The position numbers were made by a program, and so were the translations under genes. A DNA stretch of 51,508 bases from CAYSCZ01 sp964429655 (GTDB lineage Bacteria > Bacteroidota > Bacteroidia > Cytophagales > Cyclobacteriaceae). The stretch is taken from assembly GCA_964429655.1 (NCBI GenBank), contig CAYSCZ010000018.1, positions 1 through 51,508 of the forward strand. Direction: 5' to 3'. The notes beneath the pieces were generated by a model that was given only the letters and a program-made list of their open reading frames with translations, was not told the origin of the DNA and did not search any database. Numbering within the stretch: position 1 is the first letter of the stretch; each line of letters opens with the position of its first letter. This document shows, piece after piece, positions 1 through 8,649 of this stretch.

Positions 1-23
1 ATGCCTCCTCGACCTAAGTGCCT

Positions 24-73
24 GATTTTTTGGGCTTTAACCCTTCATGACAAATTCCAATGACAAATCTGGG
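24..73 (-). repeat. Dispersed repeat, copy 1 (window start)
   Basis: About 50 bases that are the reverse complement of the last 51 bases of the window, differing by one A in a short A run. The inner core, ctttaacccttcatgac followed by aaattccaatg, also occurs near 46464-46492 in the opposite orientation. It lies outside any gene, just before the tmRNA. Having two inverted copies exactly at the window ends suggests an assembly break at a repeat. The element itself is not recognised. Confidence 0.85.
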
Positions 74-190
74 TTTAATTCTTTGAGCATTTGATAAATG
101 ATGAAACTAAGAAAATATTGTAACTATTAAGAGGAGGGTACCGATGAACATAACTCTGGAAACATCAAAACGTTATAACAAAATTCTAAC

Positions 191-198
191 TATATTTG
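191..198 (+). promoter_or_regulatory. Putative -7 box of the tmRNA promoter
   Basis: TATATTTG matches the Bacteroidota primary sigma factor -7 consensus TAnnTTTG. It lies 28 bases before the mature tmRNA 5' end, which leaves room for a short precursor leader removed by RNase P. No clear -33 TTTG was found. The same octamer precedes the metH riboswitch and the small gene at 5716. Confidence 0.45.
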
Positions 199-225
199 AT
201 TGCATATTACTGTTCTTTGATTTAT

Positions 226-621
226 GGGGCCGACCGGAATTGACAGGAAGTGTAAGAAGTATACCTGCATGCCGGGTGGAGAATGTACATCCGCGAGCAA
301 TTCATTCAAATCATAGCTGGCGAGAATAACTACGCCATGGCTGCGTAATTCTGAATTATAGTAAGAATTATTAGGATGGGACAAACAGTCCTTCCCAGCC
401 ACATCCCGCTTTGCTTCGTCCTTTAGGCAAGATTACGGGGTGTCGTCATAAAGGTCTAGCTTGAGGTAATGTTGCTAGCCAAAAGCGAAACCTTCAGCAA
501 CTGGTAAGTTGAGTAGGTAGTTATTCACCGGCTTACTTACGAGAATAAAAAGGATAACTAAGCATTGTAGAGGGTATGTTTTTTCCTTGGCTGGACGAGG
601 GTTCGAATCCCTCCGGCTCCA
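226..621 (+). ncRNA. ssrA: Transfer-messenger RNA (tmRNA)
   Basis: The 5' end GGGGCCG (226-232) pairs with CGGCTCC (614-620) as a seven-pair acceptor stem with one G-U pair. Base 621 is the discriminator A, and a T-arm-like ggttcgaatccc lies just before it. The gene does not encode CCA (the next bases are CTA), so the tail must be added after transcription. The tag reading frame runs from about 319 to the TAA at 346-348 and reads GENNYAMAA, close to other Bacteroidota tags and ending in the AA proteolysis signal. tmRNA works with SmpB to release stalled ribosomes and mark the product for degradation. A short open frame overlapping its 5' part is a chance frame. Confidence 0.95.
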
Positions 622-632
622 CTAAATGTGAC

Positions 633-1772
633 CTAGGCAATCGCTTGCTCCAAATCTTTGATGAGATCATCCGGATCTTCAATGCCCACACTTAGCCTTA
701 TTAATGAATCAGTAAGACCGGATTTCAATCGCTCTTCCTTTGGTATGCTGGCGTGGGTCATGGTTGCTGGGTGTCCTGCCAATGATTCAACACCTCCAAG
801 TGATTCCGCAAGGCTGAATATTTTAAGCTTCTCCAAAACCTCAAATGCCTTTTCCTTCGTGTCTTTTCCCATGATGAAAGAGATCATTCCACCAAAATCC
901 CGCATTTGCTTAGCTGCGATTTCATGATTGGGATGGTGCATAAGTCCCGGCCAAAATACCTTTTTTATTTTTGGGTGGTCACATAAATAATTTGCAATTT
1001 CCCTACCATTTTCAGAGTGTCTCTGCATTCTTAAATGTAATGTTTTAATACCTCTCAATACTAAAAAACAGTCCTGTGGTCCAGGCACACCTCCACAGGC
1101 ATTCTGAATAAATCTAAGCTTTTCATCAAGTTCAGCGCTGTTTGTCATGATTGCTCCCATCACTACATCAGAATGACCGGCTAAGTACTTAGTAACGGAA
1201 TGCATGACCAGATCAGCCCCACAGCTAATAGGTCTTTGGAGGTATGGCGTAGAGAAAGTATTATCTACGGCGAGTAATATGTTATTTGCCTTGGCAACCT
1301 TACCTAACCCATAAAGATCTATCACCTTCATCATAGGATTTGTCGGTGTCTCAGCCCATATTAATTTCGTGTTTTTATTAATAGATTCTTCTACACCTTT
1401 TAACTTTTCCATGTCTACAAAATGAAATTTGATGCCAAAATCTTGAAATATTTTGGTAAATATTCTGTATGAGCCTCCATACAAATCATTGGTGCAGATC
1501 ACTTCATCCCCGGCTTTAAATAATTTTATGATCGTATCAATAGCTGCCATTCCAGATGCATAGGCCTGTGCATAACTAGCACCTTCTAAGGATGCTAAAC
1601 TCTTTTCAAGCGTCTGCCGGGTTGGATTTTGACTTCTTGAATATTCAAATCCTTTGTGCTGACCCGGAGACTTCTGAACATAAGTCGATGTTTGATAAAT
1701 AGGAGTCATAATTGCTCCTGTGGTAGGATCAGCTTCAACGCCTGCATGTACGGCCAATGTGCCAAATTTCAT
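633..1772 (-). CDS. Cystathionine gamma-synthase / gamma-lyase family PLP enzyme
   Basis: 379 aa, full length for the Cys/Met-metabolism PLP family. Visible features are the substrate/PLP region EYSRSQNPTR (43-52), ASGMAAI (72-78), the AVDNTFSTPYLQRP stretch (168-181) and SVTKYLAGHSDV with the PLP lysine at K195. These enzymes join O-acyl-homoserine and cysteine into cystathionine, or cleave cystathionine, in the cytoplasm. Motifs alone do not separate MetB, MetC and CGL activities, so no symbol is given. The gene is convergent with the tmRNA and lies 45 bases downstream of the mscS-like gene on the same strand, so co-transcription is possible. No SAM riboswitch precedes it, unlike the metH operon further along. 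Confidence 0.9.
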   Translation of the reverse strand: MKFGTLAVHAGVEADPTTGAIMTPIYQTSTYVQKSPGQHKGFEYSRSQNPTRQTLEKSLASLEGASYAQAYASGMAAIDTIIKLFKAGDEVICTNDLYGGSYRIFTKIFQDFGIKFHFVDMEKLKGVEESINKNTKLIWAETPTNPMMKVIDLYGLGKVAKANNILLAVDNTFSTPYLQRPISCGADLVMHSVTKYLAGHSDVVMGAIMTNSAELDEKLRFIQNACGGVPGPQDCFLVLRGIKTLHLRMQRHSENGREIANYLCDHPKIKKVFWPGLMHHPNHEIAAKQMRDFGGMISFIMGKDTKEKAFEVLEKLKIFSLAESLGGVESLAGHPATMTHASIPKEERLKSGLTDSLIRLSVGIEDPDDLIKDLEQAIA

Positions 1773-1817
1773 AGGAATATGTATTTATATTATTGTGGAA
1801 ATAATGATGGCAAGCTA

Positions 1818-3413
1818 TTAATTTGATTGGAAATAATCAGCCATCATAGCTTTTAATTCTTCTTTAGATTTATAGCTAGGAGATAATGATGGTTGCCCCG
1901 GAAGATTTTCTACATGAATCGTTTGGGTAGGGAATGCAAAATTAACACTTAACTGATCAGCCAATCTGATAATTGCCAGGATCACCTCGTGTCTTGATTT
2001 TAATTCTTCAGCCCAGGTAGGTACTGCAAAAAATATGTAAAACATTATATTTATCGAAGATGAGGCAAAATCATTCACATAAATGTGATACTTCTCTTTC
2101 ATTGTCTTTGGGTGATTTTTCACAATTTCCCTTAATCCTTCGGAAAATAGTTCTAATATATCTGCTGGTGTATCATAGGTTACACTTATCTGGGTATAAA
2201 ATCGTCTGTACACCCTTAAACCATGATTATCAATTACGCTATCAGCTAACTTACCATTGGGTACATAAACCAAAGAATTTCTGAAAGTTCTCACGCGGGT
2301 GGAACGAATTCCAACTTCCTCTACTTCACCATCAATATTATCAGATGTAATCCAATGACCAATTTGAAAAGGTTTATCTATGAAGATCATTAGTGATCCA
2401 AAAAAGTTCTTAATTGTGTCCTGAGCGGCTAAAGCAAACGCCAGGCCACCAATAGAGATACCTGTAAGTAGTGGCCAAATGTCAACATTTAGGTTACTTA
2501 AAATAACAAAAGTACCTAGGATAATCACAAAGGTTTTGAGCGTCTTTCGAAGCAGCGGTACTAATTGGTCATCTAAAGTGCTTTCTGTTTTACTGGCTAA
2601 CTTGAGTAGATATAAGGAAAAAATATCTGCAAGGCGATAAGCAACAATGGTTCCGACCAGAGGCAATATCGCCCGGAGTATTAAAATGAGATACTTCGAA
2701 AATTCTATCGGTAGTTGAAGTACTGGTATAAAGGTGACAAGAATAAGGATGACCAAAAAAATGCTTATTGGCCTGGCTATTGGAAGAATAAAATTCCTTG
2801 CCATATCCTCATGCCCATGACGCCTTAGTAATCTTACAAATAATCGTTTAATAAGAAACGTAAAGACTCTGTGAATCAAAAAACAGAAAAATGAAAGTAT
2901 AAGAATTCCGATCACCTGCCATGAATACAATCCAAAAATCTTCCTTGTACCAATTTTTGGTAGTAGATTCAACAGCCGATCAGTCCCGAAGCGAAAAAGA
3001 TCTTTATGTGCCTGTTCAATCGCTACAGCTGATCTTTCAGAGAATAACCATTTTGATCTGACTTTCTCCAGGTAGATATTTGGATATGCTTCGGTAAGAA
3101 TGTACTGATGTCTGTTTGTGGTTGAGTCAAGATAGTTTGGGTCCTTGGGGATTTCACTCATGGTTATGTAAATGCCCTTCCCGTCCAGGACTTGCTTCAG
3201 TTCTATAGCCAGTTCACTGGCTTTACCTGCGGAGCGATATTTCTGATTAAAGGTTTTTGCGGATAATTCAGGAGCATAGCTATCATCCTGCAGATAATAC
3301 AAATGGGTGTAGATCGAATGGTAGGGTGTAGATAAATTGACAGCAGCAGAGTCAATCTGCGATAATGCCGGAAAGTTTAAAAATACTAGCGCTACAATAA
3401 TGCCTAGCTTCAT
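1818..3413 (-). CDS. MscS-family mechanosensitive ion channel
   Basis: About 531 aa from the ATG at 3413. An in-frame GTG six codons upstream is possible, but the ATG directly opens a good signal peptide (MKLGIIVALVFLNFPALSQ). A periplasmic domain of about 150 residues follows, then several membrane helices, then the MscS core: the pore helix rich in Gly/Ala (GISIGGLAFALAAQDTIKN) and the cytoplasmic beta domain with GEVEEVGIRSTRVRTFRN and VPNG. These channels open under membrane tension and protect against hypo-osmotic shock. The gene is divergent from the M3 peptidase gene, with about 70 bases between start codons. The long N-terminal periplasmic part is larger than in E. coli MscS and closer to the bigger MscK/YnaI-type members. 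Confidence 0.9.
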   Translation of the reverse strand: MKLGIIVALVFLNFPALSQIDSAAVNLSTPYHSIYTHLYYLQDDSYAPELSAKTFNQKYRSAGKASELAIELKQVLDGKGIYITMSEIPKDPNYLDSTTNRHQYILTEAYPNIYLEKVRSKWLFSERSAVAIEQAHKDLFRFGTDRLLNLLPKIGTRKIFGLYSWQVIGILILSFFCFLIHRVFTFLIKRLFVRLLRRHGHEDMARNFILPIARPISIFLVILILVTFIPVLQLPIEFSKYLILILRAILPLVGTIVAYRLADIFSLYLLKLASKTESTLDDQLVPLLRKTLKTFVIILGTFVILSNLNVDIWPLLTGISIGGLAFALAAQDTIKNFFGSLMIFIDKPFQIGHWITSDNIDGEVEEVGIRSTRVRTFRNSLVYVPNGKLADSVIDNHGLRVYRRFYTQISVTYDTPADILELFSEGLREIVKNHPKTMKEKYHIYVNDFASSSINIMFYIFFAVPTWAEELKSRHEVILAIIRLADQLSVNFAFPTQTIHVENLPGQPSLSPSYKSKEELKAMMADYFQSN

Positions 3414-3481
3414 GGTCTTGGTGTTTATCACAAATATAAGCCGATTTCAATTTATCTTTGATCGTCAAAATTAACAGTACT

Positions 3482-5524
3482 ATGAACAATATAAGCGATA
3501 ATCCATTAATAAACGATTTTGAAACTCCATTCCGGGTGCCTCCTTTTGAGGAAATAAAAAATGGACACTTCGAAATGGCAATTGACCGGGCCATTCAGAT
3601 GGCTCAAAAAAACATTGATGGCATCACCAATAACCCGGAGAAACCAACCATTGAAAATACACTATTACCACTTGATCTATGTGACGACAAATTAAATAAT
3701 GTTGCTGCCATCTTATTCAATTTAAATTCAGCAGAAACAAATGATGAACTGCAAAAAATAGCTCAAAATATATCCCCCAGGTTATCAGATTTCTATAACG
3801 ACCTTTATCACAATGAAACCCTGTTTGAAAAGGTAAAAGAACTATATACTGCTCATGATTTAAAGTCATTAGATAGTGAAGATGCAATGATGCTCGATAA
3901 AACTTACAAAGCGTTTATAAGAAGTGGTGCTAATTTAAATGGTAACGATAAAAAGCGATATAAAGAAGTTACAAAAGAACTATCCGAATTGAGTTTAAAG
4001 TTTGGTGAAAACTTATTAAAAGAAACCAATAAATACGAGATGGTCCTTGAAAAGGAAGATCTGGATGGGCTTCCTGAATACCTGATAAATGCTGCATCTG
4101 AGCGCGCTAAATCCAAAAAAATTCCTGGTAAGTATATAATCACCCTGCATGCGCCAAGTTATGTTCCTTTTATGCAACATTCAAGTAGAAGGGACCTTCG
4201 TGAAAAACTGTATAGGGCTTTTATGTCAAAATCATTTAAAAATGATGACTTAGATAATCAGGAGATTATTAAAAAAATTGTAAGGCTTCGAAAGGAACAG
4301 GCCAATTTACTGGGCTATAAAAAATACACTGATTTTGTTTTGGAGGAAAGAATGGTAAAATCTGCTGAAAAAGTATCCGCTTTTTTAAATGAATTATTGG
4401 ATGTATCCAGGGTAAAAGCTGAGAAAGAAGTCCAGGAATTGAAAGATTTCATAAAAGCGTCAGGGGAAAATATAAAATTGCAAAGATGGGATTGGGCGTA
4501 TTATTCGGAAAAATTAAAGAAAGCCAAATTCGATATAAATGATGAAATGCTTAAGCCCTATTTCAAGCTTGATTTTGTGATAGAGGGAGCATTTAAGGTG
4601 GCTAAATTACTCTATGGCCTACATTTTAAATTGGTTAACAACATCCCAAAATATCATAAAGATGCAAAGGCTTATGAGGTAGTTGATGAAATGAATAAGC
4701 ATGTCGCGCTGTTATACGTTGATTTTTATCCCAGAGAGGGAAAAAGAGGTGGGGCATGGATGACAACTTACAGAGAACAACATGTGGCGGATAATAAAGA
4801 CATTCGTCCGATTGTATCCATTGTCTGTAATTTTTCCCAACCTACGGAAAAAACACCGTCACTATTAACATTTGAGGAGGTAAAAACACTATTTCACGAA
4901 TTCGGGCATGCATTGCATAGCATGTTATCCAGATGCAAATACAAAAGCTTATCAGGAACAAATGTTTATTGGGACTTCGTGGAGCTGCCTTCTCAAATCA
5001 TGGAAAACTGGTGCTTTGAGAAAGATTGTCTTGATCTGTTTGCTAAAAATTATGAAAATAACGAAAACATACCAAATGAACTCATTGACAGAATAAAAAA
5101 TAGTATGCAGTATCACGAAGCTTATGCTACAATAAGACAAATAAGCTTTGGTTTATTGGATATGGGTTGGCATAATCAGGAAAATTCCGAAATAACCGAC
5201 GTTGATAAGATGGAAAAGGAATTCATGAGTTCTGCTGAACTTTTTCCAAGAGTCGAAAACACAAACATGAGTACCCAGTTTGGTCATATTTTTGCCGGAG
5301 GATATGCCGCTGGATACTACAGTTATAAATGGGCAGAGGTTTTGGATGCCGATGCCTTCGAAACATTTAAAAAAAATGGGATCTTTAATAAAAAAATAGC
5401 TGAAAAATTCAGACTGGAAATATTGTCAAAGGGCGGAACGGGGCATCCATCTGTGCTTTATAAAAAATTTAAAGGCAAAGAGCCATCTATCCAGCCGCTA
5501 TTGAAAAGAGCTGGATTAAAATAA
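3482..5524 (+). CDS. M3 family oligopeptidase / peptidyl-dipeptidase
   Basis: 680 aa from the ATG at 3482; a TTG eight codons earlier is less likely. The zinc motif HEFGH is at about residues 472-476, followed by a downstream glutamate in YWDFVELPSQIMENW, as expected for thimet/Dcp-type M3 metallopeptidases. The length is normal for Dcp/OpdA. No signal peptide is visible, so it probably acts in the cytoplasm to trim short peptides. It begins with the family's usual N-terminal helical lid (PFRVPPFEEIKNGHFE). A strong hairpin terminator lies 2 bases after the stop. It is a single-gene unit, divergent from the mechanosensitive channel. Confidence 0.93.
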   Translation: MNNISDNPLINDFETPFRVPPFEEIKNGHFEMAIDRAIQMAQKNIDGITNNPEKPTIENTLLPLDLCDDKLNNVAAILFNLNSAETNDELQKIAQNISPRLSDFYNDLYHNETLFEKVKELYTAHDLKSLDSEDAMMLDKTYKAFIRSGANLNGNDKKRYKEVTKELSELSLKFGENLLKETNKYEMVLEKEDLDGLPEYLINAASERAKSKKIPGKYIITLHAPSYVPFMQHSSRRDLREKLYRAFMSKSFKNDDLDNQEIIKKIVRLRKEQANLLGYKKYTDFVLEERMVKSAEKVSAFLNELLDVSRVKAEKEVQELKDFIKASGENIKLQRWDWAYYSEKLKKAKFDINDEMLKPYFKLDFVIEGAFKVAKLLYGLHFKLVNNIPKYHKDAKAYEVVDEMNKHVALLYVDFYPREGKRGGAWMTTYREQHVADNKDIRPIVSIVCNFSQPTEKTPSLLTFEEVKTLFHEFGHALHSMLSRCKYKSLSGTNVYWDFVELPSQIMENWCFEKDCLDLFAKNYENNENIPNELIDRIKNSMQYHEAYATIRQISFGLLDMGWHNQENSEITDVDKMEKEFMSSAELFPRVENTNMSTQFGHIFAGGYAAGYYSYKWAEVLDADAFETFKKNGIFNKKIAEKFRLEILSKGGTGHPSVLYKKFKGKEPSIQPLLKRAGLK

Positions 5525-5526
5525 AA

Positions 5527-5554
5527 AAACACTTCCAGAAAACTGGAAGTGTTT
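5527..5554 (+). terminator. Intrinsic terminator after the M3 peptidase gene
   Basis: Perfect 12-bp stem aaacacttccag / ctggaagtgttt with an aaaa loop, starting 2 bases after the stop codon. The T run after the stem is short (gttt). The A run before it would become a T run on the other strand, so it could also stop leftward transcription. Confidence 0.8.
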
Positions 5555-5715
5555 AACCAATCATGATCAAGAAACACCAAAAATCAATTTTTCTTAATCT
5601 GAATCAACCACAAAAACTTATAACCACTAAACCTATGAAAAAACAACTAACTGACATTTAATACTAGAACTAAAGTAAACAATTATGTAATAATTACATA
5701 ATTATTAATTAAAAT

Positions 5716-5829
5716 TTAATCTTTTGCATCATTAAGTTCTTTGCTTTGATGTTTCTCCTCAAAGAACCTCAGTATTGAGTAAAGTCCGAAAATCGCTAGA
5801 AACCCTATCACTAAGTATAACTCACTCAT
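5716..5829 (-). CDS. Small single-helix membrane protein (37 aa)
   Basis: An ATG at 5829 opens a 37-residue frame ending in TAA at 5716. It has an acidic start (MSEL), one hydrophobic helix (YLVIGFLAIFGLYSILRFF) and a charged hydrophilic tail (EEKHQSKELNDAKD), the pattern of a bitopic small membrane protein. A TATATTTG box lies 31 bases upstream on the same strand, giving a short leader. The protein is not recognised. Support is the clean topology and the promoter; there is no homology evidence. The rest of the 478-base gap from 5525 to 6002 holds the terminator at 5527 and AT-rich sequence with nothing else evident. Confidence 0.5.
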   Translation of the reverse strand: MSELYLVIGFLAIFGLYSILRFFEEKHQSKELNDAKD

Positions 5830-5859
5830 AACTAATCATTATATTATTTAAACATGAAG

Positions 5860-5867
5860 CAAATATA
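5860..5867 (-). promoter_or_regulatory. Putative -7 box for the 37-aa gene
   Basis: Reads TATATTTG on the minus strand, matching TAnnTTTG. It lies 31 bases before the ATG of the small membrane protein. No convincing -33 element was seen. Confidence 0.35.
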
Positions 5868-6002
5868 AATAAAATTAACATTAACGTAATATAATGATTT
5901 AATTTTTACTGCACATCTTATTTTTAATGAGTTATTTCGTGGTTTACTTATTAATTATTATCTTCAAACGAAGCAATAACGAACCGTAACCAAAAAAATA
6001 TT

Positions 6003-6482
6003 ATGGATATTAAATCGCCTGTTTCGAATATAATGACCACTGATGTGGTCGTGGCTACTACCTCAAACAAATTTACCCAAGTATTGGAGTTATTCTCAAA
6101 GTTTGATATGCATCATTTACTAATAACAGATGAAAATGAAAAAATGATAGGTATGATCAGTCAATCTGATATTATCAGGTTTTTAAGGGATCATATTAAG
6201 GAATTAGAATCAGTGAGCGAGGATACATTAAATAAATATTTCACTTTGGAGAAAATAATGACAAAACATCCAAAGTCAGTTAGTCCTCAAACATCAATAG
6301 GTGCTGCTGCTGATGTAATGAACGATAACAGCTATCAGGTATTACCCATCACCGAAGATGGACACATAAAAGGGATAGTTTCTGTCAGGGATATCGTCAA
6401 TTATTTACATGCACTAACAGAAAAAGATAAGAAGAAAGGTTTTTCAGGTGGTTCCTATCTATCTGGAGGTACGGGAATTTAA
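6003..6482 (+). CDS. Tandem CBS-domain protein
   Basis: 159 aa made of two CBS repeats: about 8-66 (VSNIMTTDVVV ... MIGMISQSDIIRFL) and about 85-145 (LEKIMTKHPKSVSP ... IKGIVSVRDIVNYL). A Gly/Ser-rich tail (GFSGGSYLSGGTGI) follows. CBS pairs bind adenosyl nucleotides and usually regulate an attached or partner protein. No catalytic or transport domain is attached, so this is a stand-alone sensor module with an unknown partner. It is convergent with the phosphatase gene, with only 2 bases between the stop codons, so the neighbour gives no functional hint. Confidence 0.85.
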   Translation: MDIKSPVSNIMTTDVVVATTSNKFTQVLELFSKFDMHHLLITDENEKMIGMISQSDIIRFLRDHIKELESVSEDTLNKYFTLEKIMTKHPKSVSPQTSIGAAADVMNDNSYQVLPITEDGHIKGIVSVRDIVNYLHALTEKDKKKGFSGGSYLSGGTGI

Positions 6483-6484
6483 CT

Positions 6485-7390
6485 TTAATTTCTAAACAAC
6501 ACTTTCCGTTCATGAGGGAAGTGTTGTTTAAACAACATATAATTTATTCCGTCTTTCAAGCCTACATCAGGGACATAAATTGACTTTGATTTTACAGCTT
6601 TTATCACATGAACGTATATTTCGGATGCTGGTATGATTACGTCAGCCCTATCAGGATTTAACTGAAGCTTAAACATCCTTTCTTGTAAAGACATATTTTT
6701 TATGTAGTCCTGTACCTCCTGGATTTTTTTCAGTGATATCCAGCGCTTTTTGGTTTTAGCACCCAACTCAAAAATTTTATTTATGTTCCCGCCAGTACCT
6801 ATAGAAGATACCCTTCCATATTCTTTCCTGATATTTTTCACAACCCAATCTTTAATTTCATCCCATACCTCCGGTGAGTCATACTTACCCAGACGCCTCA
6901 CAGAGCCGATGGGAAATGATTTTGTAAATAACTTTTCCTGATTGGAATAAAAGTTTAATTCAGTGGATCCACCTCCTACATCTATGTGGATATAGGCTTT
7001 ATCTTTTTCAAGGTAGTGATGGATAACCTCATTAATCATCTCAGCCTCGTATTCGCCTGATATTATATCGATATCCAAACCCAATTCATCCCTGACACAA
7101 CGGACGATCATTTCTCCATTTTCTGCTTCTCTCATGGCTGAGGTAGCACATCCATAGTACGCATCAACCGCATATAAATCAATTAAATTTTTATAGACCA
7201 TCATGAGTTTAATAAACTTATCTTTTTTCTCCTCTCCTATTCTGCCTATAGAAAAAACATCCTGACCGAGCCTTAAAGGAAAACGTATGTATTCAAGTTT
7301 TTTAAAAGTTAATAAATCCTCAAATTCGATTGTATTGGTTATTTGTAATCGAATAGCATTAGACCCGATATCAATTGCTCCGAACTTCAA
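6485..7390 (-). CDS. Ppx/GppA family phosphatase
   Basis: 301 aa with the ASKHA-fold phosphate motifs IDIGSNAIRL (7-16), IDVGGGSTEL and the third-loop SSIGTGGNINKI. This matches the short Ppx/GppA catalytic module found in many Bacteroidota, without the C-terminal HD region of E. coli Ppx (~510 aa). Likely substrates are polyphosphate or pppGpp in the cytoplasm; which one cannot be told. The start is a TTG at 7390. An in-frame stop lies six codons upstream with no ATG between, and the motif begins only six residues in, so the TTG is forced. It is divergent from the metH riboswitch. Confidence 0.88.
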   Translation of the reverse strand: MKFGAIDIGSNAIRLQITNTIEFEDLLTFKKLEYIRFPLRLGQDVFSIGRIGEEKKDKFIKLMMVYKNLIDLYAVDAYYGCATSAMREAENGEMIVRCVRDELGLDIDIISGEYEAEMINEVIHHYLEKDKAYIHIDVGGGSTELNFYSNQEKLFTKSFPIGSVRRLGKYDSPEVWDEIKDWVVKNIRKEYGRVSSIGTGGNINKIFELGAKTKKRWISLKKIQEVQDYIKNMSLQERMFKLQLNPDRADVIIPASEIYVHVIKAVKSKSIYVPDVGLKDGINYMLFKQHFPHERKVLFRN

Positions 7391-7470
7391 TAATAATTTC
7401 TTTGTTTAATTGAATGTTAAGCCAAATTTGCTTAAAAATTTAATAGAATTTTCCTTTAAAATAAATATTT

Positions 7471-7478
7471 TATATTTG
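7471..7478 (+). promoter_or_regulatory. Putative -7 box of the metH operon
   Basis: TATATTTG lies 5 bases before the first P1 base of the SAM riboswitch, so the transcript would begin at about the first base of the aptamer. This is good positional support for the Bacteroidota -7 consensus. No perfect -33 element is seen in the T-rich sequence upstream. Confidence 0.6.
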
Positions 7479-7483
7479 CATCA

Positions 7484-7582
7484 ACTTATCGAGAAAGACT
7501 GAGGGATAGGGCCCTTTGAAGTCTTGGCAACCTGGTACACAGTCCGTGGTGCTAAATCCCACCCAATTTGGGAAAGATAAGT
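7484..7582 (+). promoter_or_regulatory. SAM-I (S-box) riboswitch upstream of metH
   Basis: P1 is formed by ACTTATC (7484-7490) and GATAAGT (7576-7582). Between them are the conserved S-box elements in order: GAGGGATAGGGCCC, TTGGCAACCTGG, GTGGTGCTAAATCCC and GGGAAAGATAAG. These define the SAM-binding aptamer. It sits about 60 bases before the first metH start codon and should lower operon expression when S-adenosylmethionine is plentiful. No classic T-tailed terminator is obvious after the aptamer, so control may be translational, as inferred for other Bacteroidota. Confidence 0.93.
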
Positions 7583-7641
7583 ATCCCATCCTTGGCAATC
7601 TTCTCTGATAGGTTATACACATAATTTAAAAAACAGAACCT

Positions 7642-8649
7642 ATGAAATCAATTACAGATTTACTAAAAGAAAGAATATTGATCTTAGATGGTGCCATGGG
7701 AACAATGATCCAAAGGCATAATCTGGAAGAAGAGGATTTTCGTAATGACCGGTTAAAAGATCATCCAGGTTCCCTAAAAGGTAATAACGACCTGCTTTCC
7801 ATCACTAAGCCTGAAATTATTAAAGATATCCATAAGGAATATTTTGAAGCTGGAGCGGATATAGCTGAAACCAATACTTTTAGTAGCACACGAATTGCGC
7901 AAGCCGATTACAACCTGGAAGACTATGTTTATGAATTGAATAGTTTATCTGCTAAGCTAGCCAAAGAAGCAGCAGATGAATACAGTAATTTAACCCCTGA
8001 AAAACCAAGATTTGTTGCTGGGTCATTAGGGCCAACCAATAAAACAGCCTCCCTTTCCCCCAATGTAAATGACCCCGGATTTAGAGAGGTAAATTTCGAT
8101 CAGTTAAAAGAAGCTTATAAAGAACAAGCTGAAGGACTGGTGGATGGAGGAATTGACTTATTCCTGATAGAGACAGTGTTTGATACACTTAACGCCAAAG
8201 CAGCGTTATATGCCCTGGAAGAACTCAGGCATGAAAAATCGCTTGATATCCCAATTATGGTCTCCGGAACCATTACAGATGCTAGTGGCAGGACATTAAG
8301 CGGCCAAACATCAGAAGCATTTTTAATATCTATCTCACATGTAGAACTGCTCAGTGTCGGTTTGAATTGCGCCCTGGGAGCCAAACAGTTAAAGCCTTAT
8401 CTGAAAACCCTTTCCGATAATTCCACTGTTAATATCAGTGCACACCCTAATGCGGGTCTGCCCAATGAATTTGGTGAATATGATCAAACGCCTCAGGAAA
8501 TGGCTGATCAAATAGAAGAATACCTGAAAGATGGATTGGTTAATATTATTGGTGGATGTTGTGGCACTACACCTGAACATGTAAAAGCAATTGCAGAAGT
8601 AGCCTCTAAATATACGCCTAGAAAGATTAAAGAACTGACTCATGCTTAA
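7642..8649 (+). CDS. metH: Methionine synthase, N-terminal half (homocysteine S-methyltransferase domain)
   Basis: 335 aa, a single homocysteine methyltransferase barrel. It starts ILDGAMGTMIQ (13-23) and carries the zinc ligands C243 (GLNCALG) and C306/C307 (GGCCGTTP). It binds homocysteine for methylation by the cobalamin-carrying partner encoded next door. In E. coli this barrel is fused to the rest of MetH; here it is a separate protein, as in many Bacteroidota. The frame overlaps the next gene by 8 bases, which favours coupled translation and equal amounts of both halves. It is the first gene after the SAM-I riboswitch. Confidence 0.95.
   Translation: MKSITDLLKERILILDGAMGTMIQRHNLEEEDFRNDRLKDHPGSLKGNNDLLSITKPEIIKDIHKEYFEAGADIAETNTFSSTRIAQADYNLEDYVYELNSLSAKLAKEAADEYSNLTPEKPRFVAGSLGPTNKTASLSPNVNDPGFREVNFDQLKEAYKEQAEGLVDGGIDLFLIETVFDTLNAKAALYALEELRHEKSLDIPIMVSGTITDASGRTLSGQTSEAFLISISHVELLSVGLNCALGAKQLKPYLKTLSDNSTVNISAHPNAGLPNEFGEYDQTPQEMADQIEEYLKDGLVNIIGGCCGTTPEHVKAIAEVASKYTPRKIKELTHA

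Noticed and set aside
144..329. 61-aa open frame at the window start with a good-looking gagg before its ATG
   Set aside because: Its 3' half lies inside the tmRNA, and the protein has no domain or topology signal.
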